Assembly (NCBI RefSeq): GCF_051020955.1
Contig: NW_027476109.1
Span: forward strand, 1,426,001 to 1,490,000
DNA: 64,000 nt
Source of the DNA: Megalopta genalis
Lineage: Eukaryota > Arthropoda > Insecta > Hymenoptera > Halictidae
Direction of reading: 5' to 3'
Within the stretch, counting starts at the first letter, position 1. Each line of letters starts with the position of its first letter. Below are positions 1 through 12,457 of the stretch, piece by piece. Position numbers and translations under genes: made by a program. The notes beneath the pieces are model-generated. The model was given only the letters and a program-made list of their open reading frames with translations. It ran no database searches and was not told the DNA's origin.

Positions 1-222
1 TCAGTTGTTCAATTGTTCATTTGTTCAATTGTACAATTGTTCATTTGTTCAATTGTTCATTTGTTCAATTGTACAATTGTTCATTTGTTCAATTGTACAA
101 TTGCTCATTTGTTCAATTGTACAATTGTTCATTTGTTCAATTGTACAATTGTTCATTTGTTCATTTGTTCTTTTGTTCATTTGTCCATTTGTCCATTTGT
201 TCATTTGTTCATTTGTTCATTT

Positions 223-1046
223 GTTCATTTGTTCATTTGTTCATTTGTTCATTTGATCACTTTGTACATTTCTTCATTTGTTCATTTGTTCATTTGTTCA
301 TTTGTCCATTCGTTCATTTGTCCACTTGTTAATTTGTTCATTTGTACATTTGTTCATTCGTTCATTGGTTCATTTGTTCAATTGTACAATTGTACAGTTG
401 TTGATTTGTTCAATTGTACATTTGTTCATTTGTTCACTTGTTCGTTTGTTCATTTGATCATTTGTTTATTTATTCATTTGTTCATTTTTTCAATTTATCA
501 TTTGTTCATTCGTTCATTCGTTCATTCGTTCATTTGTTTCTTTTTGTTCATTTGTCCATTTGTTCATTTGTTCATTTGTCCATTCGTTCATTCGTTCATT
601 CGTTCATTTGTTCAATTGTACAATTGTACAATTGTTCATTTGTTCATTTGTTAATTCGTTCATTTGTTCATTTGTTCACTTGTTCATTTGTTCATTTGTT
701 CATTTGTTCATTTGTTCATTTGTTCATTTGTTCATTTGTTCAATTGTTCTATTGTTCAATTGTTCAATTGATCATTTGTTCAATTGTACAATTGTTCATT
801 TGTTCATTTGAACAATTGATCATTTGTTCAATTGTACAATTGTTCATTTGTTCAATTGTACAATTGTTCATTTGTTCATTTTTTCATTTGTTCATTTGTT
901 CATTTGTTCATTTGTTCATTTGTTCATTTGTTCAATTGTTCAATTGTTCAATTGATCATTTGTTCAATTGTACAATTGTTCATTTGTTCACTTGTTCATT
1001 TGTTCATTTGTTCTTTTGTCCAATTCTTCATTTCTTCATTTGTTCA
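223..1046 (+). repeat. Left ~0.8 kb duplication, copy 1
   Basis: This segment matches 2858-3665. The offset is 2635 bp at the V module, falls to 2627 after loss of one H unit near 3,360, and is 2619 at the end. Both copies share rare features: a 9-bp unit at 261-269, the V marker, a 2-bp insertion at 542-543, and TTGTTAAT followed by R. The match ends where copy 1 has H and copy 2 has B followed by a 7-bp unit. Confidence 0.8.
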
Positions 1047-2857
1047 TTTGTTCATTTGTTCATTTGTTCATTTGTTCATTTGTTCATTTGTTCATTTGTT
1101 CATTTGTTCATTTGTTCATTTGTTCACTTGTTCATTTGTTCATTTGTTCATTTGTTCAATTGTACAATTGTTCATTTGTTCAATTGAACAATTGTTCATT
1201 TGTTCATTCGTTCATTTGTTCATTCGTTCATTTGTTCATTTGTTCACTTGTTCATTTGTTCATTTGATCATTTGTTCATTTGTTCATTTGTTCATTTGTT
1301 CATTTGTTCAATTGTTCATTTGTTCAATTGTACAATTGTTCATTTGTTCAATTGTACAATTGTTCACTTGTTCATTTGCCCATTCGTTCATTTGTCCACT
1401 TGTTCATTTGTTCATTTGTTCATTTGTTCATTTGTTCATTTGTTCACTTGTTCATTTGTTCATTTGTTCATTTGTCCATTCGTTCATTTGTCCACTTGTT
1501 CATTTGTTCATTTGTTCATTCGTTCATTTGTTCATTTGTTCACTTGTTCATTTGTTCATTTGATCATTTGTTCACTTGTTCATTTGTTCATTTGTTCATT
1601 TGTTCATTTGTTCAATTGTTCTATTGTTCAATTGTTCAATTGATCATTTGTTCAATTGTACAATTGTTCATTTGTTCATTTGAACAATTGATCATTTGTT
1701 CAATTGTACAATTGTTCATTTGTTCAATTGTACAATTGTTCATTTGTTCATTTTTTCATTTGTTCATTTGTTCATTTGTTCATTTGTTCAATTGTTCAAT
1801 TGTTCAGTTGATCATTCGTTCATTTGTCCACTTGTTCATTTGTTCACTTGTTCATTTGTTCATTTGTTCTTTTGTCCAATTCTTCATTTCTTCATTTGTT
1901 CAATTGTCATTTGTTCATTTGTTCATTTGTTTTATTTGTTCATTTGTTCATTTGTTCATTTGTTCATTTGTTCACTTGTTCATTTGTTCATTTGTTCATT
2001 TGTTCACTTGTTCATTTGTTCATTTGTTCACTTGTTCATTTGTTCATTTGTTCATTTGTTCAATTGTACAATTGTTCATTTGTTCAATTGAACAATTGTT
2101 CATTTGTTCATTCGTTCATTTGTTCATTCGTTCATTTGTTCATTTGTTCACTTGTTCATTTGTTCATTTGATCATTTGTTCATTTGTTCATTTGTTCATT
2201 TGTTCATTTGTTCAATTGTTCATTTGTTCAATTGTACAATTGTTCATTTGTTCAATTGTACAATTGTTCACTTGTTCATTTGCCCATTCGTTCATTTGTC
2301 CACTTGTTCATTTGTTCATTTGTTCATTTGTTCATTTGTTCACTTGTTCATTTGTTCATTTGTTCATTTGTCCATTCGTTCATTTGTCCACGTGTTCATT
2401 TGTTCATTTGTTCATTCGTTCATTTGTTCATTTGTTCATTTGTTCAGTTGTTCAATTGTTCATTTGTTCAATTGTACAATTATTCATTTGTTCAATTGTT
2501 CATTTGTTCAATTGTACAATTGTTCATTTGTTCAATTGTACAATTGCTCATTTGTTCAATTGTACAATTGTTCATTTGTTCAATTGTACAATTGCTCATT
2601 TGTTCAATTGTTCAATTGTTCATTTGTTCAATTGTACAATTGTTCATTAGTTCAATTGTACATTTGTTCATTTGTTCAATTGTACAATTGTTCACTTGTT
2701 CATTTGCCCATTCGTTCATTTATCCACTTGTTCATTTGTTCATTTGTTGATTTGTTCATTTGTTGATTTGTTCATTTGTTCATTTGTTCATTTGTCCATT
2801 CGTTCATTTGTCCACTTGTTCATTTGTTCATTTGTTCATTTGTTCATTCGTTCATTC

Positions 2858-3665
2858 GTTCATTTGTTCATTTGTTCATTTGTTCATTTGATCACTTTGT
2901 ACATTTCTTCATTTGTTCATTTGTTCATTTGTTCATTTGTCCATTCGTTCATTTGTCCACTTGTTAATTTGTTCATTTGTACATTTGTTCATTCGTTCAT
3001 TGGTTCATTTGTTCAATTGTACAATTGTACAGTTGTTGATTTGTTCAATTGTACATTTGTTCATTTGTTCACTTGTTCGTTTGTTCATTTGATCATTTGT
3101 TTATTTATTCATTTGTTCATTTTTTCAATTTATCATTTGTTCATTCGTTCATTCGTTCATTCGTTCATTTGTTTCTTTTTGTTCATTTGTCCATTTGTTC
3201 ATTTGTTCATTTGTCCATTCGTTCATTCGTTCATTCGTTCATTTGTTCAATTGTACAATTGTACAATTGTTCATTTGTTCATTTGTTAATTCGTTCATTT
3301 GTTCATTTGTTCACTTGTTCATTTGTTCATTTGTTCATTTGTTCATTTGTTCATTTGTTCATTTGTTCAATTGTTCTATTGTTCAATTGTTCAATTGATC
3401 ATTTGTTCAATTGTACAATTGTTCATTTGTTCATTTGAACAATTGATCATTTGTTCAATTGTACAATTGTTCATTTGTTCAATTGTACAATTGTTCATTT
3501 GTTCATTTTTTCATTTGTTCATTTGTTCATTTGTTCATTTGTTCATTTGTTCAATTGTTCAATTGTTCAATTGATCATTTGTTCAATTGTACAATTGTTC
3601 ATTTGTTCACTTGTTCATTTGTTCATTTGTTCTTTTGTCCAATTCTTCATTTCTTCATTTGTTCA
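2858..3665 (+). repeat. Left ~0.8 kb duplication, copy 2
   Basis: This is the partner of 223-1046 and shares its order of rare variant units, including the V marker at 3029. It is two units (16 bp) shorter because of unit-sized deletions. The offset between copies (2635) is not a multiple of 8, because non-8-bp units lie in between. Confidence 0.8.
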
Positions 3666-4480
3666 ATTGTCATTTGTTCATTTGTTCATTTGTTCATTTG
3701 TTCATTTGTTCATTTGTTCATTTGTTCATTTGTTCATTTGTTCATTTGTTCATTTGTTCATTTGTTCATTTGTTCATTTGTTCACTTGTTCATTTGTTCA
3801 TTTGTTCATTTGTTCAATTGTACAATTGTTCATTTGTTCAATTGAACAATTGTTCATTTGTTCATTCGTTCATTCGTTCATTTGTTCAATTGTCAATTGT
3901 TCATTTGTTCAATTGTCAATTGTTCATTTGTTCAATTGTACAATTGTTCATTTGTTCAATTGTATAATTGTTCATTTGTTCATTTGTTCTTTTGTTCATT
4001 TGTCCATTTGTCCATTTGTTCATTTGTTCATTTGTTCATTTGTTCAATTGTTCACTTCGTACATTTCTTCATTTGTTCATTTGTTCATTTGTTCATTTGT
4101 CCATTCGTTCATTTGTCCACTTGTTAATTTGTTCATTTGTCCATTTGTCCATTTGTTCATTTGTTCATTTGTTCATTTGTTCATTTGTTCATTTCGTACA
4201 TTTCTTCATTTGTTCATTTGTTCATTTGTTCATTTGTCCATTCGTTCATTTGTCCACTTGTTAATTTGTTCATTTGTTCATTTGTTCATTCGTTCATTGG
4301 TTCATTTGTTCAATTGTACAATTGTACAGTTGTTGATTTGTTCAATTGTACATTTGTTCATTTGTTCACTTGTTCGTTTGTTCATTTGATCATTTGTTTA
4401 TTTATTCATTTGTTCATTTTTTCAATTTACCATTTGTTCATTCGTTCATTCGTTCATTCGTTCATTTGTTTCTTTTTGTT

Positions 4481-7400
4481 CATTTGTCCATTTGTTCATT
4501 CGTTCATTCGTTCATTCGTTCATTTGTTCAATTGTGCAATTGTACAATTGTTCATTTGTTCATTTGTTCATTCGTTCATTTGTTCATTTGTTCATTTGTT
4601 CATTTGTTCATTTGTTCATTTGTTCATTTGTTCATTTGTTCACTTGTTCATTTGTTCATTTGTTCATTTGTTCATTTGTTTTTCTGTCCATTCGTTCATT
4701 TGTCCACTTGTTCATTTGTTCATTTGTTCATTTGTCCATTCGTTCATTTTTCCACTTGTTCATTTGTTCATATGTTCATTTGTTCAATTGTACAATTGTA
4801 CAATTGTACAATTGTTCATTTGTTCATTTGTTCATTTGTTCATTTGTTCATTTCTTCATATGTTCATTCGTTCATTTGTTCATTCATTCATTCGTTCATT
4901 TGTTCAATTTTACAATTGTACAATTGTTCATTTGTTCATTTGTTCATTCGTTCATTTGTTCATTTGTTCACTTGTTCATTTGTTCATTTGTTCATTTGTT
5001 CACTTGTTCATTTGTTCATTTGTTCATTTGTTTTTTGTCCATTCGTACATTTGTCCACTTGTTCATTTGTTCATTTGTTCATTTGTTCACTTGTTCATTT
5101 GTTCATTTGTTCATTTGTCCATTCGTTCATTTTTCCACTTGTTCATTTGTTCATATGTTCATTTGTTCAATTGTACAATTGTACAATTGTTCATTTGTTC
5201 ATTTGTTCATTTGTTCATTTGTTCATTTGTTCATTTGTTCATTTGTTCATTTGTTCATTTGTTCATTTCTTCAATTGTTCAATTGGTCAATTGTTCATTT
5301 GTCCAATTGTACAATTTTTCATTTGTTCAATTGTACAATTGTTCATTTGTTCATTCGTTCATTCGCTCATTTGTTCATTTGGTCATTTGTTCATTTGTTC
5401 ATTTGTTCATTTGTCCATTTGTTCATTTGTTCATTTGTTCATTTGTTCATATGTTCATTTGTTCAATTGTACAATTATTCATTTGTTCATTTGTCCATTC
5501 GTTTATTTGTCCACTTGTTCATTTGTTCATTTGTACATTTGTTCATTTGTTCACTTGTTCATTTGTCCATTTGTTCATTTGTTCATTTGTCCATTCGTTC
5601 ATTTGTCCACTTGTTCATTTGTTCATTTGTTCATTTGTTCATTCGTTCATTTGTTCATTTGTTCATTTGTTCAATTGTACAATTGTACAACTGTTGATTT
5701 GCTCATTTGTTCATTTGTTCATTTGTTCAATTGTACAATTGTTCATTTGTTCATTTGATCATTTGTTCAATTGTACAATTGTTCATTTGTTCAATTGTAC
5801 AATTGTTCATTTGTTCAATTGTACAATTGTTCATTTGTTCAATTGTACAATTGTTCATTTGTTCAATTGTACAATTGTTCATTTGTTCATTTATTCAATT
5901 GTACAATTGTTCATTTGTTCATTTATTCAATTGTACAATTGTTCATTTGTTCATTTATTCAATGGTACAATTGTTCATTTGTTCAATTGTTCATTTGTTC
6001 ATTTATTCAATGGTACAATTGTTCATTTGTTCAATTGTACAATTGTTCATTTGTCCATTCGTTCATTTGTCCACTTGTTCATTTGTTCATTTGTTCATTT
6101 GTTCACTTGTTGATTTGTTCATTTGTTCATTTGCTCATTTGTTCATTTGTCCATTCGTTCATTCGATCATTTGTTCATTTGTTCATTCGTTCATTCGTTC
6201 ATTCGTTCATTTGTTCAATTGTACAATTGTACAATTGTTCATTTGTTCATTTGTTCATTCGTTCATTTGTTCATTTGTTCACTTGTTCATTTGTTCATTT
6301 GTTCATTTGTTCATTTGTTCATTTGTTCACTTGTTCATTTGTTCATTTGTTCATTTGTTCATTTGTTTTTTTGTCCATTCGTTCATTTCTCCACTTGTTC
6401 ATTTGTTCATTTGTTCATTTGTTCATTTGTTCATTTGTTCATTTGTTCTTTTGTCCAATTCTTCATTTCTTCATTTGTACAATTGTACAATTGTTCATTT
6501 GTTCATTTGTTCATTTGTTCATTTCTTCATTTGTTCAATTGTTCAATTGCTCAATTGTACATTTGTTCAATTGTACAATTTTTCATTTGTTCAATTGTAC
6601 AATTGTTCAATTGTTCATTCGTTCATTCGCTCATTTGTTCATTTGGTCATTTGTTCATTTGTTCACTTGTCCATTTGTTCACTTGTTCATTTGTTCATTT
6701 GTTCTTTTGTCCAATTCTTCATTTCTTCATTTGTTCATTTGTTCAATTGTTCATTTGTTCAATTGTACAATTGTTCAATTGTACAATTGTTCATTTGTTC
6801 AATTGTACAATTGTTCACTTGTTCATTTGCCCATTCGTTCATTTGTCCACTTGTTCATTTGTTCATTTGTTCATTTGTTCATTTGTTCATTTGTTCACTT
6901 GTTCATTTGTTCATTTGTCCATTCGTTCATTTGTCCACGTGTTCATTTGTTCATTTGTTCATTCGTTCATTTGTTCAATTGTCAATTGTTCATTTGTTCA
7001 ATTGTACAATTGTTCATTTGTTCAATTGTATAATTGTTCATTTGTTCATTTGTTCTTTTGTTCATTTGTCCATTTGTCCGTTTGTTCATTTGTTCATTTG
7101 TTCATTTGTTCACTTTGTACATTTGTTCATTTGTTCATTTGTTCATTTGTTCATTTGTCCATTCGTTCATTTGTCCACTTGTTAATTTGTTCATTTGTTC
7201 ATTTGTCCATTCGTTCATTTTTCCACTTGTTCATTTGTTCATTTGTTCATTTGTTCATTTGTTCATTTGTTCATTTGTTCATTTCTTCATATGTTCATTT
7301 GCTCATTTGTTCATTTGTTCATTTGTTCAGTTGTTCAATTGTTCATTTGTTCAATTGTACAATTGTTCATTTGTTCAATTGTTCATTTGTTCAATTGTAC

Positions 7401-9698
7401 AATTGTTCATTTGTTCAATTGTACAATTGTTCATTTTTTCAATTGTACAATTGCTCATTTGTTCAATTGTTCTATTGTTCATTTGTTCAATTGTACAATT
7501 GTTCATTAGTTCAATTGTACAATTGTTCATTTGTTCAATTGTACAATTGTTCACTTGTTCATTTGCCCATTCGTTCATTTATCCACTTGTTCATTTGTTC
7601 ATTTGTTGATTTGTTCATTTGTTCATTTGTTCATTTGTCCATTCGTTCATTTGTCCACTTGTTCATTTGTTCATTTGTTCATTTGTTCATTCGTTCATTC
7701 GTTCATTTGTTCAATTGTCAATTGTTCATTTGTTCAATTGTCAATTGTTCATTTGTTCAATTGTACAATTGTTCATTTGTTCAATTGTATAATTGTTCAT
7801 TTGTTCATTTGTTCTTTTGTTCATTTGTCCATTTGTCCATTTGTTCATTTGTTCATTTGTTCATTTGTTCATTTGTTCACTTCGTACATTTCTTCATTTG
7901 TTCATTTGTTCATTTGTTCATTTGTCCATTCGTTCATTTGTCCACTTGTTCATTTGTTCATTTGTTCATTTGTCCATTCGTTCATTTTTCCACTTGTTCA
8001 TTTGTTCATATGTTCTTTTGTTCAATTGTACAATTGTACAATTGTTCATTTGTTCATTTGTTCATTTCTTCATTTCTTCATATGTTCATTCGTTCATTTG
8101 TTCATTTGTTCACTTGTTCATTTGTTCATTTGTTCATTTGTTCATTTGTTCACTTGTTCATTTGTTCATTTGTTCATTTGTTCATTTGTTTTTTTGTCCA
8201 TTCGTTCATTTGTCCACTTGTTCATTTGTTCATTTGTTCATTTGTCCATTCGTTCATTTTTCCACTTGTTCATTTGTTCATATGTTCATTTGTTCAATTG
8301 TACAATTGTACAATTGTTCATTTGTTCATTTGTTCATTTCTTCATTTCTTCATTTCTTCATATGTTCATTCGTTCATTTGTTCATTTGTTCATTCGTTCA
8401 TTCGTTCATTTGTTCAATTGTACAATTGTACAATTGTTCATTTGTTCATTTGTTCATTCGTTCATTTGTTCATTTGTTCACTTGTTCATTTGTTCATTTG
8501 TTCATTTGTTCACTTGTTCATTTGTTCATTTCTTCATTTGTTTTTTTGTCCATTCGTACATTTGTCCACTTGTTCATTTGTTCATTTGTTCATTTGTTCA
8601 CTTGTTCATTTGTTCATTTGTTCATTTGTCCATTCGTTCATTTTTCCACTTGTTCATTTGTTCATATGTTCATTTGTTCAATTGTACAATTGTACAATTG
8701 TTCATTTGTTCATTTTTTCATTTGTTCACTTGTTCATTTGTTCATTTGTTCATTTGTTCATTTGTTCACTTGTTCATTTGTTCATTTGTTCATTTGTTTT
8801 TTTGTCCATTCGTTCATTTCTCCACTTGTTCATTTGTTCATTTGTTCATTTGTTCATTTGTTCATTTGTTCATTTGTTCTTTTGTCCAATTCTTCATTTC
8901 TTCATTTGTACAATTGTACAATTGTTCATTTGTTCATTTGTTCATTTGTTCATTTCTTCATTTCTTCATTTGTTCAATTGTTCAATTGCTCAATTTTACA
9001 TTTGTTCAATTGTACAATTTTTCATTTGTTCAATTGTACAATTGTTCAATTGTTCATTCGTTCATTCGCTCATTTGTTCATTTGGTCATTTGTTCATTTG
9101 TTCACTTGTCCATTTGTTCACTTGTTCATTTGTTCATTTGTTCTTTTGTCCAATTCTTCATTTCTTCATTTGTTCATTTGTTCAATTGTTCATTTGTTCA
9201 ATTGTACAATTGTTCAATTGTCCACTTGTTCATTTGTTCACTTGTTGATTTGTTCATTTGTTCATTTGCTCATTTGTTCATTTGTCCATTCGTTCATTCG
9301 TTCATTTGTTCATTTGTTCATTCGTTCATTCGTTCATTTGTTCAATTGTACAATTGTACAATTGTTCATTTGTTCATTTGTTCATTCGTTCATTTGTTCA
9401 TTTGTTCACTTGTTCATTTGTCCATTTGTTCATTTGTTCATTTGTTCACTTGTTCATTTGTTCATTTGTTCATTTGTTTTTTTGTCCATTCGTTCATTTG
9501 TCCACTTGTTCATTTGTTCATTTGTTCATTTGTTCACTTGTTCATTTGTTCATTTGTTCTTTTGTCCAATTCTTCATTTCTTCATTTGTACAATTGTACA
9601 ATTGTTCATTTGTTCATTTGTTCATTTCTTCATTTGTTCAATTGTTCATTTGTTCAATTGTACAATTGTTCATTTGTTCAATTGTACAATTGTTCATT
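4481..9698 (+). repeat. Octamer mosaic without V modules
   Basis: The block is entirely octamer array. It is built from recurring modules. One is C-R-K-like (TTGTCCAT, TCGTTCAT, then TTTTCCAC or TTGTCCAC) leading to CATATG and then B-P-P-H. Another is TTGTTTTT before C-R. A third is TTCTTCAT doublets after TTGTCCAA. A run of B-P-H trimers lies at about 5,765-5,880. Around 5,890-6,020 the trimer carries TTATTCAA or TTATTCAATGG variants. No gene or RNA is seen. Confidence 0.8.
7375..7578 (+). repeat. N module (P-rich block ending in TTGCCCAT)
   Basis: A P-rich block has a fixed order of rare units: B-H-B-P repeats, TTGCTCAT, TTGTTCTA, TTAGTTCA, then K-H-TTGCCCAT-R. It is easily spotted because its - strand stays open and reads MNEWANEQ at one end. 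Fourteen copies occur in the window. Part of the same block opens the window at position 1 and recurs near 2,445-2,730. Confidence 0.75.
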
Positions 9699-12377
9699 TG
9701 TTCAATTGTACAATTGTTCATTTGTTCAATTGTACAATTCTTTATTTGTTCAATTGTACAATTGTTCATTTGTCCATTTGTTCATTTCTTCATTTGTTCA
9801 TTTCTTCATATATTCATTTGCTCAGTTGTTCATTTGTCCATTTGTTCATTTGTTCATTTGTTCTTTTGTTCATTTGTTCACTTGTTCATTTGTTCATTTG
9901 TTCTTTTGTCCAATTCTTCATTTCTTCATTTGTTCAATTGTACAATTGTTCATTTGTTCAATTGTACAATTGTTCATTTGTTCAATTGTACAATTCTTTA
10001 TTTGTTCAATTGTATAATTGTTCATTTGTCCATTTGTTCATTTCTTCATTTGTTCATTTCTTCATATATTCATTTGCTCAGTTGTTCATTTGTCCATTTG
10101 TTCATTTGTTCATTTGTTCTTTTGTTCATTTGTTCACTTGTTCATTTGTTCATTTGTTCTTTTGTCCAATTCTTCATTTCTTCATTTGTTCAACTGTACA
10201 ATTGTTCATTTCTTCATTTGTTCATTTGTTCAATTGTTCAATTGTCAATTTGTTCAATTGTTAATTTGTCCAATTGTACAATTGCTCATTTGTTCAATTG
10301 TACAATTGTTCATTTGTTCAATTGTACAATTGTTCATTTGTTCATTTGTCCATTCGTTCATTTGTCCACTTGTTCATTTGTTCATTTGTTCACTTGTTCA
10401 TTTGTTCATTTGTTCATTTGATCATTTGTTCATTTGTTCATTTGTTCATTTGTTCATTTGTTCAATGGTTCAATTGTTCAAATGTCCATTTGTTCAATTG
10501 TACAATTGTTCATTTGTTCATTCGTTCATTCGCGCATTTGTTCACTTGTTCATTTGTTCATTTGTTCATATGTTCATTTGTTCAATTGTACAATTGTACA
10601 TTTGTTCAATAGTACAATTGTTCATTTGATCAATTGTACAATTGTTCATTTGTTCAATTGTACAATTGTTCATTTGTTCAATTGTACAATTGTTCTTTTG
10701 TTCAATAGTACAATTGTTCATTTGTTCAATTGTGCAATTGTTCTTTTGTAAAATTGTTCATATGTTCAATTGTACAATTGTTCATTTGTTCATTTGTTCA
10801 TTTGTTCAATTGTACAATTGTGCACTTGTTCATTTGTTCATTTGTTCATTTGTTCATTTGTTCATTTGTTCATTTGTTCATTTGTTCATTTGTTCATTTG
10901 TTCATTTGTTCATTTGTTCATTTGTTCATTTGTTCATTTGTTCATTTGTTCATTTGTTCCTTTGTTCATTTGCTCATTTGTTCACTTGTTCTTTTGTTCA
11001 CTTGATCATTTGTTCATTTGTTCTTTTATCCAATTCTTCATTTCTTCATTTGTACAATTGTACAATTGTTCATTTGTTCATTTGTTCATTTGTTCATTTC
11101 TTCAATTGTTCAATTGCTCAATTGTTCATTTGTCCAATTGTACAATTTTTCATTTGTTCAATTGTACAATTGTTCATTTGTTCATTCGTTCATTCGCTCA
11201 TTTGTTCATTTGGTCATTTGTTCATTTGTTCATTTGTTCATTTGTCCATTTGTTCATTTGTTCATTTGTTCATTTGTTCATATGTTCATTTGTTCAATTG
11301 TACAATTATTCATTTGTTCATTTGTCCATTCGTTTACTTGTCCACTTGTTCATTTGTTCATTTGTACATTTGTTCATTTGTTCACTTGTTCATTTGTCCA
11401 TTTGTTCATTTGTTCATTTGTCCATTCGTTCATTTGTCCACTTGTTCATTTGTTCATTTGTTCATTTGTTCATTCGTTCATTTGTTCATTTGTTCAATTG
11501 TACAATTGTACAACTGTTGATTTGCTCATTTGTTCATTTGTTCATTTGTTCAATTGTACAATTGTTCATTTGTTCATTTGTTCATTTGTTCATTTGTTCA
11601 ATTGTACAATTGTTCATTTGTTCAATTGTACAATTGTTCATTTGTTCAATTGTACAATTGTTCATTTGTTCAATTGTACAATTGTTCATTTTTTCATTCG
11701 TTCATTCGCTCATTTGTTCATTTGTTCATTTGCCCATTCGTTCATTTTTCCACTTGTTCATTTGTTCATATGTTCATTTGTTCAATTGTACAATTGTACA
11801 ATTGTTCATTTGTTCATTTGTTCATTTGTTCATTTGTTCATTTGTTCATTTGTTCATTTTTTCATTTGTTCATTTCTTCCTTTGTTCATTTGCTCATTTG
11901 TACACTTGTTCTTTTGTTCACTTGATCATTTGTTCATTTGTTCTTTTATCCAATTCTTCATTTCTTCATTTGTACAATTGTACAATTGTTCATTTGTTCA
12001 TTTGTTCATTTCTTCAATTGTTCAATTGCTCAATTGTTCATTTGTCCAATTGTACAATTTTTCATTTGTTCAATTGTACAATTGTTCATTTGTTCAATTG
12101 ATCATTTGTTCAATTGTACAATTGTTCATTTGTTCATTTGTTCAATTGATCATTTGTTCAATTGTACAATTGTTCATTTGTTCAATTGTACAATTGTTCA
12201 TTTGTTCATTTATTCAATTGTACAATTGTTCATTTGTTCATTTATTCAATTGTACAATTGTTCATTCGTTCATTTATTCAATTGTACAATTGTTCATTTA
12301 TTCAATTGTACAATTGTTCATTTGTCCATTCGTTCATTTGTCCACTTGTTCATTTGTTCATTTGTTCATTTGTTCAT
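9699..12377 (+). repeat. Long-range duplication D, copy 1
   Basis: This segment matches 17459-20289. The offset starts at 7760 bp, becomes 7784 after a 24-bp gain, then about 7928 after a 144-bp (18-unit) gain near 18.6-18.7 kb, and ends at 7912. Shared rare landmarks are TTCTTTAT, the CATATATTCATTTGCTCAG string, TTCGCGCAT, TTGTAAAA and the TTCTTTTATCC marker (copies at 11021 and 11941). Substitutions are few. Confidence 0.8.
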
Positions 12378-12457
12378 TCGTTCATTTGTCCATTTGTTCA
12401 TTTGTTCATTTGTTCTTTTCTTCTTTTGTTCTTTTGTTCTTTTGTTCATTTGTTCAC

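Larger units (their letters stand above)
1..4480 (+). repeat. Left mosaic block with three V modules
   Basis: This is octamer array with no unique sequence. It holds three copies of the V module, recognised by the string ACAGTTGTTG at 394, 3029 and 4326. Each is followed by rare units (TTGTTCGT, TTGTTTAT, TTATTCAT, TTTATCAT), and copies one to three also have a 10-bp unit in a TTGTTTCT-TTTTGTTCAT context. The stretch between the first two V modules is a shuffle of shorter blocks. A segment with TTGTTCTA-type variants followed by BBB and TTGATCAT recurs near 736, 1613 and 3363, and the stretch from about 1200 recurs about 904 bp downstream. No gene is seen. Confidence 0.85.

Noticed and set aside
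1176..1191. Rho-independent terminator or operator
   Set aside because: The palindrome is AT-rich with no loop. The T-rich sequence after it is just the next unit, and there is no gene for it to serve.
4481..9698. Poly-T tracts after H (TTGTTTTTTTGTCC) as promoter or regulatory elements
   Set aside because: They are a recurrent unit variant (TTGTTTTT before C-R) copied with its module, not positioned relative to any gene.
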